Shown: in pieces, positions 51,560-62,294 of the stretch | Position numbering within the stretch: position 1 is the stretch's first letter | Layout of the letters: each line of letters opens with the position of its first letter | DNA from: Acidobacteriota bacterium | Lineage (GTDB): Bacteria > Acidobacteriota > Terriglobia > Bryobacterales > UBA6623 | Length of the DNA: 64,000 nucleotides | Assembly: GCA_016125275.1 (NCBI GenBank) | Contig: WGMB01000006.1 | Location: 153,684-217,683 of the forward strand | Direction of reading: 5' to 3' | Notes under the pieces: model-generated | What the model was told of the DNA's origin: nothing | Databases searched by the model: none | The model's input: only the letters and a program-made list of their open reading frames with translations | Position numbers and translations under genes: made by a program

Positions 51560-52717
51560 ATGTTGCGCACCGTCCTGCTGTGTTCGAGCGACCCCGCCGT
51601 CGTCCGAGACTTCGAGCGCGCGTTGACGCTGCTCCCTGCGGACGAAGGCGTCCCTCGCTCTCAGATCGTCCACGCGGCTCTCGACGGGCTGCGGGCCGCC
51701 CGCGAGCTGGACGGGCCGGTCGTGCTGATTGACGCCCGCCTCCCATCAGCCGGAGACCTGCTCCGGGCTCTGCGCGAGGACGTGCCCGACGCCCTCCCCG
51801 TGGCGCTGGCCGCCGCCTGGAGCGAGCCCTTGGGCTCGTCGCTCAATGGCGGCGGCGAGCTGCAAACCCTGGAGACCCCGCTGGACCCCGTCGCCCTGGG
51901 AGCCCTGCTGGGAGCTTCCCCGCAACCGCGCGGCGCCCGCAAGAACGGCCGCCTGCTGTGCTTTCTGGGGGCGCAGAACGGCAATGGGGCTTCCACCCTC
52001 TCTCTCCACATCGCCCACGCTCTGGCGACCAAGCACGAGCGCCGATCCCTGCTGCTGGAGCTCGACTTTCACTCCGGCGCCCTGGCCTGCCGCCTCGGCA
52101 TCCGGCCGGAGCCGACCCTCGCTGAGCTCAGCGGCGTGCGAGCTGAAGCCGCTCCGCAGCGCTGGCGCAGCATTGTCGGCTCCTGGCGCGGGCTCGACAT
52201 CCTGCTCGCCCCCGCTTCCAGCAACGCTCTGTCCGCCCGAGGCCTGCCTCCGATCGACTCCCTGCTCGCGTCGTGCCTGCAAGAGTACGACGACGTTCTG
52301 GCCGACCTGCCCTGTTCCATCAACGCCTCGATCCGCAAGGTCATGGCCAAGGCCGACCTCGTCTTCCTGGTCTCCACCCCGGAGATCACCGCCCTGCACC
52401 TGGCGTCGAGGCGCTTTCAGCGGCTGCTCGCCGCCGGCGTGGAGGAATCCCGCATTCGACTCGTGCTCAACCGGACCGGCGGCGAGCCGGCCCTTGACGA
52501 CGGCGATGTGCAGCGAATCGTAGGGATCGCCCCGAGCTTTCGGCTGCCCAACGATTATCAGGCCGCGGCCGCGGCCGAATCCGCCGCCGAGCTCATCGCC
52601 CCCGACTCCGCCCTCGGCGCCGGTCTCGCCGGTCTCGCCTCCACCCTGGCCGGCAAGAAGTCGCGCTCGAGCCTGCGGCGCGGCCTGGAATGGTTCTTCA
52701 CCGGCAAGCGCTCGTAG
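51560..52717 (+). CDS. CpaE/TadZ-like MinD-fold protein with degenerate P-loop
   Basis: The 385-residue protein has a receiver-like N-terminus (TVLLCSSDPAVVRDF, PVVLIDARLPSAGDLL) and a MinD/ParA-type domain (RLLCFLGAQNGNGASTLSLH, LLLELDFHSG, DDVLADLPCSINASI). This is the CpaE/TadZ layout that locates Flp pili or secretion machinery. The P-loop GAQNGNGAST lacks the lysines of the deviant Walker A, so it is probably non-hydrolytic, as for some TadZ proteins. No other tad/cpa gene is adjacent. TATTAT at 51532-51537 is a possible -10. Confidence 0.82.
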   Translation: MLRTVLLCSSDPAVVRDFERALTLLPADEGVPRSQIVHAALDGLRAARELDGPVVLIDARLPSAGDLLRALREDVPDALPVALAAAWSEPLGSSLNGGGELQTLETPLDPVALGALLGASPQPRGARKNGRLLCFLGAQNGNGASTLSLHIAHALATKHERRSLLLELDFHSGALACRLGIRPEPTLAELSGVRAEAAPQRWRSIVGSWRGLDILLAPASSNALSARGLPPIDSLLASCLQEYDDVLADLPCSINASIRKVMAKADLVFLVSTPEITALHLASRRFQRLLAAGVEESRIRLVLNRTGGEPALDDGDVQRIVGIAPSFRLPNDYQAAAAAESAAELIAPDSALGAGLAGLASTLAGKKSRSSLRRGLEWFFTGKRS

Positions 52718-52721
52718 AGCC

Positions 52722-53246
52722 CTAAGCGACCGCTTCGATCGCCTGGGTCAGCGCCGCATCGGGTCCCGTCGTCGAGCCCTGGCCCGCCTCATACTGCGCC
52801 ACCGACGAGCGCCGGGCTGCGTCTTGCTGTTCGCGCTGGCGGGCGGCCAGTTCCTGCCGCGCCGCCTGTTCCAGTTGAGACGCTTGCGCCGCCACCTGCC
52901 GGTCCTGGCTGGAAGGGTTGGCCGGCGCGTTGGCCGCGGCGCGCACCTGCTGCGCCTTGCGGATCGCAGCTTCCGGGTCGCCGGAAACCGGCGAGGCGTC
53001 GATGCTGACCTCGCCGGCCACTGCATACTGCTGGCCGTCCGGCCCTGTGACGTAGGTGAAGTTGACGCCCCGGGCCAACCCGCCCGCCGCCGCCAAGTGA
53101 GCGGCCTCGTGCGCCCGAACCTCTCGGTCCGTCTGGCGGAGCTCCGCCACGGCGGCTTGGTCACGGGACGACAGGCCCCGGGCCGCCGCCAAGCCCCCCG
53201 CCAAAGCAACCCCGGACAGAGCCGCCGAGCCGATCGCGGAAATCAC
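52722..53246 (-). CDS. SprA-like putative metalloprotease
   Basis: The 174-residue protein has the family core: RQTDREVRAHEAAHLAAAGG with zinc motif HEAAH at 46-50, then YVTGPDGQQYAVAGEVSIDA and VSGDPEAAIRKAQQVRAAA. This is the SprA-related (CJM1_0395-type) catalytic-domain group. The C-terminus is a Gln/Ala-rich helix. Biological role is unknown. The gene converges with the CpaE-like gene, four bases between stops. Confidence 0.85.
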   Translation of the reverse strand: MISAIGSAALSGVALAGGLAAARGLSSRDQAAVAELRQTDREVRAHEAAHLAAAGGLARGVNFTYVTGPDGQQYAVAGEVSIDASPVSGDPEAAIRKAQQVRAAANAPANPSSQDRQVAAQASQLEQAARQELAARQREQQDAARRSSVAQYEAGQGSTTGPDAALTQAIEAVA

Positions 53247-53310
53247 CGGTCTGGCCTCGATCGTCGCTTATCGACCCAACGCGCCCAACCTTGAGCGATT
53301 CCCCAAACTT

Positions 53311-54129
53311 TTACTCGATCGCGCTGTGATGGACGTCCATCTGCGGGTAGGGAATCGAGATCCCCGCCTTGTCCAGCGCCACCTTCACGTTCCGCGTCAG
53401 GCGCTGCTTCACCGCCAGAAACTCCGACGACTCGGTCCACACCCGCACCTCCCAGTCGATCGACGATCCGCCGAGCTGCGACAAGATCACCTGCGCGTCC
53501 CTGTCGGGCAGACGCCCCTCGACCTCCTCGGCCGTCTTCTCGAGCACCGCCCGGGTCTCGTCGATGTCTGCCTCATAGGCCGTGCCCACGGCGACGTCCA
53601 CGCGCCGCACCGGATGGAAGGAGATGTTCTCGATCGTCGCCCCGAATATCTGCGAATTCGGCAGGATGATCCGGCGGTTATCGAACGTATCCATGCGTGT
53701 GGTAAACAGCTCGATCTCGTTGATCAGGCCCAGCTCGCCCCCCACCTTCACCGCGTCGCCCACCTTGAACGGCCGGAAGGCCAGCAGCATCACCCCGGCT
53801 GAAAAGTTCTGCAGCGTGCCCTGCAACGCCAAGCCGATCGCGAACCCGGCGGCGGCGATCACCGCCGCGAACGACGTGGTATCCACACCGAAGATCCGCA
53901 GGCACGACAGCAGCGCCAGGATCAAGATGGCGTACCGCAGCATGTTCGCGAAGAACTTCGTCAGCGTCAGGTCGAACCGCAGCTTCTCCAGCCGGCTCTG
54001 GAGCATCGAACGCAACCAAGCGGCCACGATCCAGGCCATGAATAGGACGACGAGCGCCCCGATGGCCCGCAAGGCGAAGGCTGTGAAAGCAGCGATGGAT
54101 TCGTCATTGACAAATTGGTCCAGATTCAT
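53311..54129 (-). CDS. MscS-family small-conductance mechanosensitive channel
   Basis: The 272-residue protein is of E. coli MscS size, with three membrane helices, a Gly/Ala pore helix (FAAVIAAAGFAIGLALQGTL), then QNFSAGVMLLAFRPFKVGD and FTTRMDTFDNRRIILPNS. The pore helix is canonical, unlike the other MscS protein in this window. It protects against hypo-osmotic shock. The REP-like repeat and a membrane protein gene lie upstream on the other strand. Confidence 0.94.
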   Translation of the reverse strand: MNLDQFVNDESIAAFTAFALRAIGALVVLFMAWIVAAWLRSMLQSRLEKLRFDLTLTKFFANMLRYAILILALLSCLRIFGVDTTSFAAVIAAAGFAIGLALQGTLQNFSAGVMLLAFRPFKVGDAVKVGGELGLINEIELFTTRMDTFDNRRIILPNSQIFGATIENISFHPVRRVDVAVGTAYEADIDETRAVLEKTAEEVEGRLPDRDAQVILSQLGGSSIDWEVRVWTESSEFLAVKQRLTRNVKVALDKAGISIPYPQMDVHHSAIE

Positions 54130-54186
54130 GAGGGAGATCTCCTGCGAATTCGGGCGTCTTGCCCCCAGATGTTAACAAACGACCTC

Positions 54187-54230
54187 GTGGAGCAAGCCTC
54201 CCGGCTTGCCACGGGGACCTCCCGGTCCCC
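54187..54230. repeat. REP-like twin-hairpin repeat, copy 1
   Basis: GTGGAGCAAGCC-TCCC-GGCTTGCCAC is followed by GGGGACC-TCCC-GGTCCCC: two hairpins with the same TCCC loop. Nearly the same 43-44 base unit recurs at 60456-60498. Both copies are intergenic, like REP sequences mobilised by RAYT transposases, relics of which are also present. Confidence 0.8.
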
Positions 54231-54282
54231 GGCCCGCGCCCTCGCGGGAACCAAATCGACGCGGCGGTGTCCATACCCTGCA

Positions 54283-55589
54283 ATGCGCGTCCGACTCACA
54301 CGCCCCGGCGGCCCGCTCTCCCTCGCCGCCGGCCTGGTCCTGGGCCTGCCCCTGTGCAACCTGATCTATGATTGGACCGTCGGTCGGCACCCGGGTACGA
54401 CCCTGCTCGTCGCCTTGACCGTCGCCGGTCTGGGAAGGTATCTGCTGCTCGGGCCGCTTGAGCAAGTGGCCGCCCACCGTAGTAGCCCCCAGGGCGACTA
54501 CCTCGATTATCTGTTTGCGTCCCGGGGTCTCCGCCGCTTCGTTCGCCTCACTCTTGTCATCGCGATCCTGTTGGTTTTCACCTTCGTAGGCGAGATCGCC
54601 TCGCTCCTTGTGGAAAACTGGGCCCGCGATTCCGAGACCGCCCACCGAGCAAGCGTTCTGCTCGGTTACAACGCGCTCGCGTGGCTTCTACTGGGTTGCT
54701 GGATCGCGTGGACTCTCAGCGGCGTCCGCGGCGGCCTTCCAACCGTAGCCCGTTCCGCCCCCCTCTTCCTGACGTTCACGTTGGCGGTACTGACAGGCTG
54801 CGCGCTGCTATTTGTCCGATTCGCACCCAGCCAGCTTCCGGCCATCGATTGGTTCGCGTGGAGCCCCTCCTACCTCAGCGGGCCGGCCTGGGTCTGGATC
54901 TATCTGGCCGGCGTCGCCTTCGTGGCGCCTCTCCTTCAGGAAGGCAAAGGTAGCCGCAGCGAACACACGAGCTGGGTCCTCGCCGTCGCGGCGGCGCTGG
55001 CCTTCGTGTTGACTTGCCTCGGCTCGGTTGGCGCGTTACTGGCCTTCAGGGAGGCGGGTCGCAGTGGAACTTACGGGTGGCTCCCCCACACAATCGCCCT
55101 GGCCGACCTCGCCTTCGGTCCCGCCGGTCAGTTCGACAAAACCTTGGTCCTGCTGGCGACCGGCATCTTGCCGATCCGTCTTCTGACCGTGTCTCTAGCG
55201 CGGCTGCTTCGGCGGTGGACGCCTCATTCCATGCCATGGTCGGCGGGACTGGCTGCCGCCTTCCTCGGCCCGGGACCCTGGATTCTCCAGAACGGGTCTT
55301 GGCCCTCCGAGCCGCCAATTGATTTTCGAGTTGTGCTGCTCTGGCTCACGCTGGTTGCGCTCGGCAGCCTGTGCGGGGTCGTGGCAGGCAAGCGCCTGAC
55401 CGTCCTTGGCCCGGCTGCCGAATGGACGGCGTTCGCAGCGGGCTGGACGCCCACGCTGGGGTTCATCCTCCACTGGTTCGAGCGGACTCAGCCTATGGCG
55501 CTCTGCGCCGCCACTGTCCTGCCCTACTTCCTCAGCGCCGGCGTCGCAGCCTCATTCGCTTGGCGTTTGAAACGCCGTCCGACAATCGC

Positions 55590-55593
<4 letters not shown>
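54283..55593 (+). CDS. Multi-pass membrane protein of unknown function
   Basis: The 436-residue product has about ten to twelve hydrophobic helices: [59 protein letters not shown] and [20 protein letters not shown] among them. No transporter signature is recognisable. It has more varied codon use than its neighbours, possibly from transfer, and lies just after a REP-like repeat. The stop overlaps the convergent dehydratase stop in CTAG at 55590-55593. The start is uncertain; ATG 54283 avoids the repeat. Confidence 0.68.
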
Positions 55594-57530
<1,937 letters not shown>

Positions 57531-57615
57531 GGCGAACCTACCATCCTACAAGCACCCGACCTCCGGCTCGACGGCCCCGCCAAACCCCGCCATCCGTCCC
57601 GCCGCGAACCCCGCC

Positions 57616-57621
57616 TATACT
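57616..57621 (+). promoter_or_regulatory. Putative -10 box TATACT
   Basis: CCTATACTAG lies 10 bases before the dipeptidase ATG, another instance of the short-leader pattern. Confidence 0.4.
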
Positions 57622-57631
57622 AGCGATTGCC

Positions 57632-58840
57632 ATGCACCCCCTCGTCCGACTCGGCCCCGCGCTCCTGCTGTTGACCTTCGCCATCTCCGCCCCGGCGCAG
57701 ACCCCGGTCGACGAGCAGCGCTTCGCCCGTCTCATGGACGACATCCTCATCGTCGACACCCACATCGACACGCCGCGCTACATCCTCGACGAAGGCTATG
57801 ACTTCGGCATCGAGAACAAGACCCGCGAGACCGACATCCCCCGGCTCCGCCGAGGCCGCGTCGGCGCCGTCTTCTTCGGCATGCCCGCGCCGGCCAGCCT
57901 CGCCCCCGCACACTTCGTCGAGTCCATCCTCGATCAGCTCGACACCATCCACGAGATGGCGCGCCACTACCCCGACGACCTCGAATTCGCCCGCACTGCC
58001 GCCGACATCGAGCGCATCCACAAGGCCGGCAAAATCGCCATCCTCGCCAGCATCGAGGGCGGGCGGCTGATGGTCGACGACCTGCACATCCTGCGCGACT
58101 ACTACCGGCTGGGCGTGCTCTACATGACCCTGTCGCACTTCGGAACCAACAACTGGGCGGACTCTTCCACCGACGTCGCCGTCCACGGCGGCCTCTCCGA
58201 CTTCGGCCGCGACGTCGTCCGCGAGATGAACCGCATCGGCATGATGGTCGACATCTCGCACGTCTCCGACGAGACCATCCTGGACACGCTGGAGACCACC
58301 CGGGCGCCGGTCATTGCCTCGCATTCCTCCGTCAAGGCCTTCAGCAACACGCCCCGCAACCTCAGCGACGCGATGATCCGGGCGATCGCCGCCAACGGCG
58401 GAGTGATCTTCATCAACTTCCACGCCGGCTACCTCAACCAACGGGCGCTGGAGGTCTACGAGAAGAACCAGAGCGCCCGCGACCGCGATCTCGCCGCCAT
58501 GTGGGCGCAGCATCGCAACGACCCCGCCGGCCCCGATCTCGACCTGGCCATCCGCGCCCGCTACGCCAAAAAGATGCCCCCGGTCAGCTACGAGGCGATC
58601 CTCGACCACATCGACCACATCGTCAAGCTGGTTGGCCCGGACCACGTGGGCTTCGGCTCGGACTTCGACGGCATCTCCGCCATGGTCCCCGAGGGGATGG
58701 AAGACGTCTCCAAATACCCCAGCCTGATCCGCGGCATGATGCGGAAGGGCTATTCGGACGAGGACATCCGCAAGATCGCCGGTGAAAACCTGCTGCGCGT
58801 GATGCGCCAGTGCGAAAAAGTAGCAGCCGAAAGCCGCTAA
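57632..58840 (+). CDS. Secreted membrane dipeptidase (peptidase M19)
   Basis: From ATG 57632 the protein has 402 residues with a signal peptide (MHPLVRLGPALLLLTFAIS). The binuclear-zinc site starts in LIVDTHIDTPRYI (HxD). ASIEGGRLMVDD provides the bridging Glu, and IASHSSVKAFSNTPRN with its histidine and HVGFGSDFDGI complete the renal-dipeptidase pattern. It hydrolyses dipeptides in the periplasm or outside the cell. A longer frame from 57290 overlaps the dehydratase gene and lacks a signal. Confidence 0.94.
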   Translation: MHPLVRLGPALLLLTFAISAPAQTPVDEQRFARLMDDILIVDTHIDTPRYILDEGYDFGIENKTRETDIPRLRRGRVGAVFFGMPAPASLAPAHFVESILDQLDTIHEMARHYPDDLEFARTAADIERIHKAGKIAILASIEGGRLMVDDLHILRDYYRLGVLYMTLSHFGTNNWADSSTDVAVHGGLSDFGRDVVREMNRIGMMVDISHVSDETILDTLETTRAPVIASHSSVKAFSNTPRNLSDAMIRAIAANGGVIFINFHAGYLNQRALEVYEKNQSARDRDLAAMWAQHRNDPAGPDLDLAIRARYAKKMPPVSYEAILDHIDHIVKLVGPDHVGFGSDFDGISAMVPEGMEDVSKYPSLIRGMMRKGYSDEDIRKIAGENLLRVMRQCEKVAAESR

Positions 58841-58901
58841 GTCCGCAGGAACCGCCGGGGTTCACCCGGCGGGCCGCCACAGAAGCCGCGACCCGGCGAT
58901 C

Positions 58902-58997
58902 CTACTCCTCCCGCAAGACCGTCATCGGTTGGATCGACGCGGCATGGATCGCGGAAGGCAACCCCGCCAGCAAAGCGACGGCGGCTAACGCCGCTCC
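58902..58997 (-). pseudogene. C-terminal relic of an ADOP/FtsX-type permease
   Basis: The minus-strand frame reads GAALAAVALLAGLPSAIHAA then SIQPMTVLREE and stop. This is the final helix and the RASxxDPMxALRxE-type tail of acidobacterial duplicated orphan permeases, with decay in the motif. The rest of the gene is absent. It joins in frame to a RAYT transposase relic immediately upstream. Confidence 0.55.
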
Positions 58998-59096
58998 GGG
59001 CTCGGGTGATTGGGCATCAAACAATAGCCCAGAATGTGGAGCCGATATCGCTCGGCCTGCTCAGCCAGAAAACGCCAGATAGGATCTCGCGAGGAC
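58998..59096 (-). pseudogene. RAYT (Y1/HUH) transposase fragment
   Basis: The minus strand encodes RFLAEQAERYRLHILGYCLM followed by PNH, the conserved helix and the second HUH-side block (YCLMPNHVH) of REP-associated tyrosine transposases. No start is present, and a stop lies upstream. An almost identical segment recurs inside the relic at 60636-60861. Confidence 0.65.
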
Positions 59097-59253
59097 GAAA
59101 GTCGCCCAAAAGATACCCTCTGCTTTCATTCCCCGAGTTGGCATCATGGATACCCCTAGATCAGGGGGTGCGACGCCGTGTCCAGACCCCGGCCAAAAGC
59201 CGGACCGTTCGTTCTCGTTCGCAGTCCCCCAAGGATTCATTCCCCCCACTACG
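59097..59253. other. Non-coding stretch between RAYT relic and next gene
   Basis: Nothing further is recognisable; it presumably contains the promoter of the gene at 59254. Confidence 0.4.
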
Positions 59254-60435
59254 ATGGCTACACGCAAAAAGGTCACTCCTCTGCTCCGGGTTCCCAACCC
59301 GACGATTCTCTCCGCCCCCCAGGCCAGTCCAAGCACGCTCACCGGCCCGCAGTCCGAGCTCGAGCTCGGCGACGCGCCCGGCGCGCCGTCGGACGCCCTG
59401 GCGGAGGCGAAGCGGCAAAGCTTGGCGGATCAGTCCAAGCACGCCGCCGCCGCATCCAAGACCGCCGCTCGCCTCAGCGCCGCCCGAGACGAGTACCGCG
59501 CACAGGTCCGCAGCAAGTTCGACCCGACGACGCTGGACTCCCTGCGCCAGAGCATCGCCTCCGGCCGCAAGGCGGTCCGTTCGCTCGACCTCGATTTCGA
59601 CGACGACGGCCTCTACCGGCCCGACAAGGAAGTCGAGCTCAAGAAGCAGCAGAACGCCGCCCACAGCCGTCTGCTTCAGCGCAAAGGCATCGACCCGCAG
59701 GAGCTGAAGGCCTTCAACAAGCAGAGCATCGCCAACGCCGTACGGCCGTTCGGCTCCATGTTCAAGAGCGACTCCTCGATCAACATGATCATGAGGAACT
59801 GGACGGCGGAGGTCGAAGCCTCCAACGACCCCGACCTGCGCCAGATCCTGCGCTATCCCACCCATCGCCGCACCTGGCAGGACCACATCGGCAACCACGA
59901 CGTGCTCTCCACTTACCAAGTCGCGGACCGCAGCCGCGGACTCGTCGGCTCGCACCACGTGTGGGAGAACCACGACGTGGACGACTTCGACTATTTCGCG
60001 ATCGACCTGCAGAGCCAGATCGGCCACGGCCTGTGGCTCAAGGCCGGTGAGTCGTTCCAAGCCGTGGCGCACCTGCGCTGCATCGACACGATGGTGCAAA
60101 TCGACGGCCACGACGAGTGGGGCTGGTCCGAAGCCTTTCTGTCCTCCTCCAACTACGGCGTCATGAACCTCGGCGGCCAAACCCGCGAGAGTCGATTGTG
60201 GGTGGTCAGCAACGAGATCGAAAACGCCTTCAAACGGCCCTTCCAGTACGGCCAGCGCGCAATTCTCGCGGCCGACTTCGGCCCCATCCCCGCTGACGGC
60301 TACTACGTGCTGTGGGCCGGAACGCGCAGCTACATGTACTCGATCCAGAACGACTGGTCGCTCAGCGTGCTCATGCGCGCCTTCTGGGACGTGGAGCAAG
60401 TGCTGATTCGGCAAACGCCCGACCAGCGAGGCTAG
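59254..60435 (+). CDS. Hypothetical protein, family not recognised
   Basis: From ATG 59254 the product has 393 residues and no signal peptide or membrane helix. The N-terminal 65 residues are Pro/Ser/Thr-rich and disordered-looking. A charged helical region follows (LAEAKRQSLADQSKHAAAAS; YRPDKEVELKKQQNAAHSRL), then a globular half rich in Trp and His (RNWTAEVEASNDPDLRQILR, VWENHDVDDFDYFAIDLQSQ, WVVSNEIENAFKRPFQYG). Coding is supported by length and codon bias. It is flanked by a RAYT relic and a REP-like repeat, so it may be accessory. An upstream extension to 59146 is possible but looks non-coding. Confidence 0.62.
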   Translation: MATRKKVTPLLRVPNPTILSAPQASPSTLTGPQSELELGDAPGAPSDALAEAKRQSLADQSKHAAAASKTAARLSAARDEYRAQVRSKFDPTTLDSLRQSIASGRKAVRSLDLDFDDDGLYRPDKEVELKKQQNAAHSRLLQRKGIDPQELKAFNKQSIANAVRPFGSMFKSDSSINMIMRNWTAEVEASNDPDLRQILRYPTHRRTWQDHIGNHDVLSTYQVADRSRGLVGSHHVWENHDVDDFDYFAIDLQSQIGHGLWLKAGESFQAVAHLRCIDTMVQIDGHDEWGWSEAFLSSSNYGVMNLGGQTRESRLWVVSNEIENAFKRPFQYGQRAILAADFGPIPADGYYVLWAGTRSYMYSIQNDWSLSVLMRAFWDVEQVLIRQTPDQRG

Positions 60436-60455
60436 CTCCCGCGACGCGCAAAGCG

Positions 60456-60498
60456 GTGGAGCAAGCCTCCCGGCTTGCTACGGGGACGTCCGGTCCCC
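60456..60498. repeat. REP-like twin-hairpin repeat, copy 2
   Basis: GTGGAGCAAGCC-TCCC-GGCTTGCTAC is followed by GGGGACGTCCGGTCCCC. It matches copy 1 at 54187-54230 with a few changes in the second hairpin. It lies 21 bases after the stop of the unrecognised gene. Confidence 0.8.
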
Positions 60499-60635
60499 GT
60501 GTCCACGCCGCGCCACCTCGCGCATCGCCGCCTTTCCACGGCCCGCGGGGCGACACGGCGCGCCGGATTCCCTGCACCCGCGTCGACGGCTCGGATTGAA
60601 GTACCGCTGTAGGCGTTGTGCGCCCGGCCCAGTCC

Positions 60636-60861
60636 CTATGCCATCGATGTTTGCATCTGCGGCACGACGATCGCGTGGATGGGATTGGGCATCAAACAAT
60701 AGCCCAGAATGTGGAGCTGATATCGCTCGGCCTGCTCAGCCAGAAACGCCGGATGGAGGCGCCGGTGAGCGTCGGAAAAGAAGACTTAGTTGCCGGTTGT
60801 TCCCCCGCTGCGTGACGTGGTGCGGTACGCCCACCGCCACCACGCGAGCCCTGCGCGGCAT
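60636..60861 (-). pseudogene. Decayed RAYT transposase
   Basis: The minus strand starts MPRRARVVAVGVPHHVTQRG then NNRQ, which is the RAYT N-terminus with its HUH-type HH motif. One frameshift near 60785 then leads to FSDAHRRLHPAFLAEQAERY and LHILGYCLMPNPIHAIVVP, ending at TAG. The second motif has NP in place of NH. Length is far below an intact RAYT (about 150-300 residues), so it is a pseudogene. Confidence 0.72.
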
Positions 60862-60951
60862 ATCGGTCTCGATCCTCCCATTCCGCCCAGCGCCTGTCAA
60901 TACTCGAGGCTGTCCCTGGATTTCAGAAGAACCGCCTCGCCGTTGTCCGTC

Positions 60952-61425
60952 TCACCAACGGAACATACAAGGATCAACACTCGGAATCTTCAACTCAAGA
61001 CGTCTGATTTCACCCCGCTCGTACAAGTATTGTATTCGCGACCAATCCTTTGGATGAACAGGATCTTGCTTGATCGTTACCGGAAAATGAAGTGGTATAT
61101 TTAACACTCCGTAAAGAAAGAGGCGGATCGAACCGTCATCCTCCAACCTGTAGTAGAGAGGCTCTGTAGCCGCCTCCATTGGGAAAACAATATCTTCTCC
61201 CTGCGACGGCAGGCTACAAACCCCACTCGATGCACTTATCCACATTACATCATAGCTGACCCCACGCGACAACCGCTTCACATACACCGACTCTCCTCCC
61301 GTCGTCGCAATTCTCTCCTCTACCGAGCGCTCGATTGGTTTGTATCCGCATCCAGACAATGCTGTTAGGGCTGCCAGCACAGGCATGACTCCCAAGCTCC
61401 TTCGGTGATGACTGATTACACTCAT
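60952..61425 (-). CDS. Putative lipoprotein in the Rhs remnant region
   Basis: The 157-residue product has a lipoprotein signal with lipobox LSGC (Cys26) after MPVLAALTALSG. The mature part (GYKPIERSVEERIATTGGES, EPLYYRLEDDGSIRLFLYG) matches no family I recognise. Base composition is visibly lower in GC than the flanks. Its ATG overlaps the stop of the RHS-core fragment (TAATG), so it is translated after it. In Rhs loci genes in this place are often immunity genes, which is an inference only. Confidence 0.6.
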   Translation of the reverse strand: MSVISHHRRSLGVMPVLAALTALSGCGYKPIERSVEERIATTGGESVYVKRLSRGVSYDVMWISASSGVCSLPSQGEDIVFPMEAATEPLYYRLEDDGSIRLFLYGVLNIPLHFPVTIKQDPVHPKDWSRIQYLYERGEIRRLELKIPSVDPCMFRW

Positions 61426-61637
61426 TACCCTATCTTCATGCGGGGAGGAGAAACCGGGTTTCCTGCCAGATGAGTTCCAGTCTGCGGATTCTCCGCAGAC
61501 TGGTCAAGCAGCGGTTCATCCGGCCCAGTGAACCTGCCGAGCGAGGCGGAAAAGTATCTCGCCCCGAAGTAATCGAGGCCGCTTTCCTCGTCGCGTTCCT
61601 TGGCGGATGTCCAGGATAGAACATTACCAGAAGCCAA
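61425..61637 (-). CDS. RHS repeat-associated core fragment
   Basis: The 70-codon frame contains KERDEESGLDYFGARYFSAS then LGRFTGPDEPLLDQ and ENPQ, the hallmark of the RHS-associated core that precedes variable toxin tips in Rhs/YD-repeat polymorphic toxins. Only the core end is present, its start codon would be TTG, and a stop lies just upstream. It looks like a displaced module or relic rather than a working protein. The tail after NPQ is short (TGTHLAGNPVSPPRMKIG). Confidence 0.7.
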   Translation of the reverse strand: MASGNVLSWTSAKERDEESGLDYFGARYFSASLGRFTGPDEPLLDQSAENPQTGTHLAGNPVSPPRMKIG

Positions 61638-62196
61638 CAGACCGCAAGGGAGACGAAGACCTCGTCCTCATGGTATCCAAGCCATACTGCAGGAACTCAG
61701 CCTTCCACTCTCGAACGTCGGTCCACGCCCTCGATACAAGGGCCGGCGTATTGCGCGCCAGACCGTCCCTCGGCGCGAGTTGAAGGTCGGACAGCAGCAT
61801 GCTGGACGCATGCTCTGCGGTCCCCTCAAAAATTGCTTGAATAATGTACAAGCAAGCAACCTCCACTGATATTGGCCACTCGCCAGAGGCGGGATCTTCC
61901 GGGTACAAGATCGCAGTTCCTGAGCCCGCACGCCCGAAGGGGCGACCGTAGTAGGGGCGACTGTCCCCCTGACACTCGAACAACCAATCGAAGCTCAGAG
62001 TCCCAGCTTCAAATGCCTCTTCCACGGCGCGCGTTGCGACGACGGAGTCTCGCGACGCCAACTGCCTCTCATGTGGCTCACCCATAGCGGCAGATGGAGT
62101 TCCGGTCTTCGAGCGTGGTGCGACTGCGGAACAACCGAGGAAAGTAAGAACCGCGCTGCCAATCACGGATCGAATAATCAAATCGATAACTGTCAT
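61624..62196 (-). CDS. Second putative lipoprotein in the Rhs remnant region
   Basis: The 190-residue protein starts MTVIDLIIRSVIGSAVLTFL with lipobox FLGC (Cys22). The remainder (SFDWLFECQGDSRPYYGRPF, AILYPEDPASGEWPISVEVA) is not recognised. Its end overlaps the RHS-core frame by 14 bases. As with its neighbour, a periplasmic immunity role is possible but unproven. Codon use is less GC-biased than in the core genome. Confidence 0.6.
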   Translation of the reverse strand: MTVIDLIIRSVIGSAVLTFLGCSAVAPRSKTGTPSAAMGEPHERQLASRDSVVATRAVEEAFEAGTLSFDWLFECQGDSRPYYGRPFGRAGSGTAILYPEDPASGEWPISVEVACLYIIQAIFEGTAEHASSMLLSDLQLAPRDGLARNTPALVSRAWTDVREWKAEFLQYGLDTMRTRSSSPLRSVGFW

Positions 62197-62294
62197 GGCA
62201 CTTCTTGTGTGTCCTCACGTCTTTGACCCCTCGCTCGCCTAATATCTCGTTGGCGCTGTGATTGGGAGAAACCGGGGGAGAAACCGGGACAGAC

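Noticed and set aside
59161..60414. Long minus-strand frame opposite the unrecognised gene at 59254
   Set aside because: The forward frame has better codon bias and globular features; the minus frame is Val/Arg/Gly-rich. The forward choice is nevertheless not certain.
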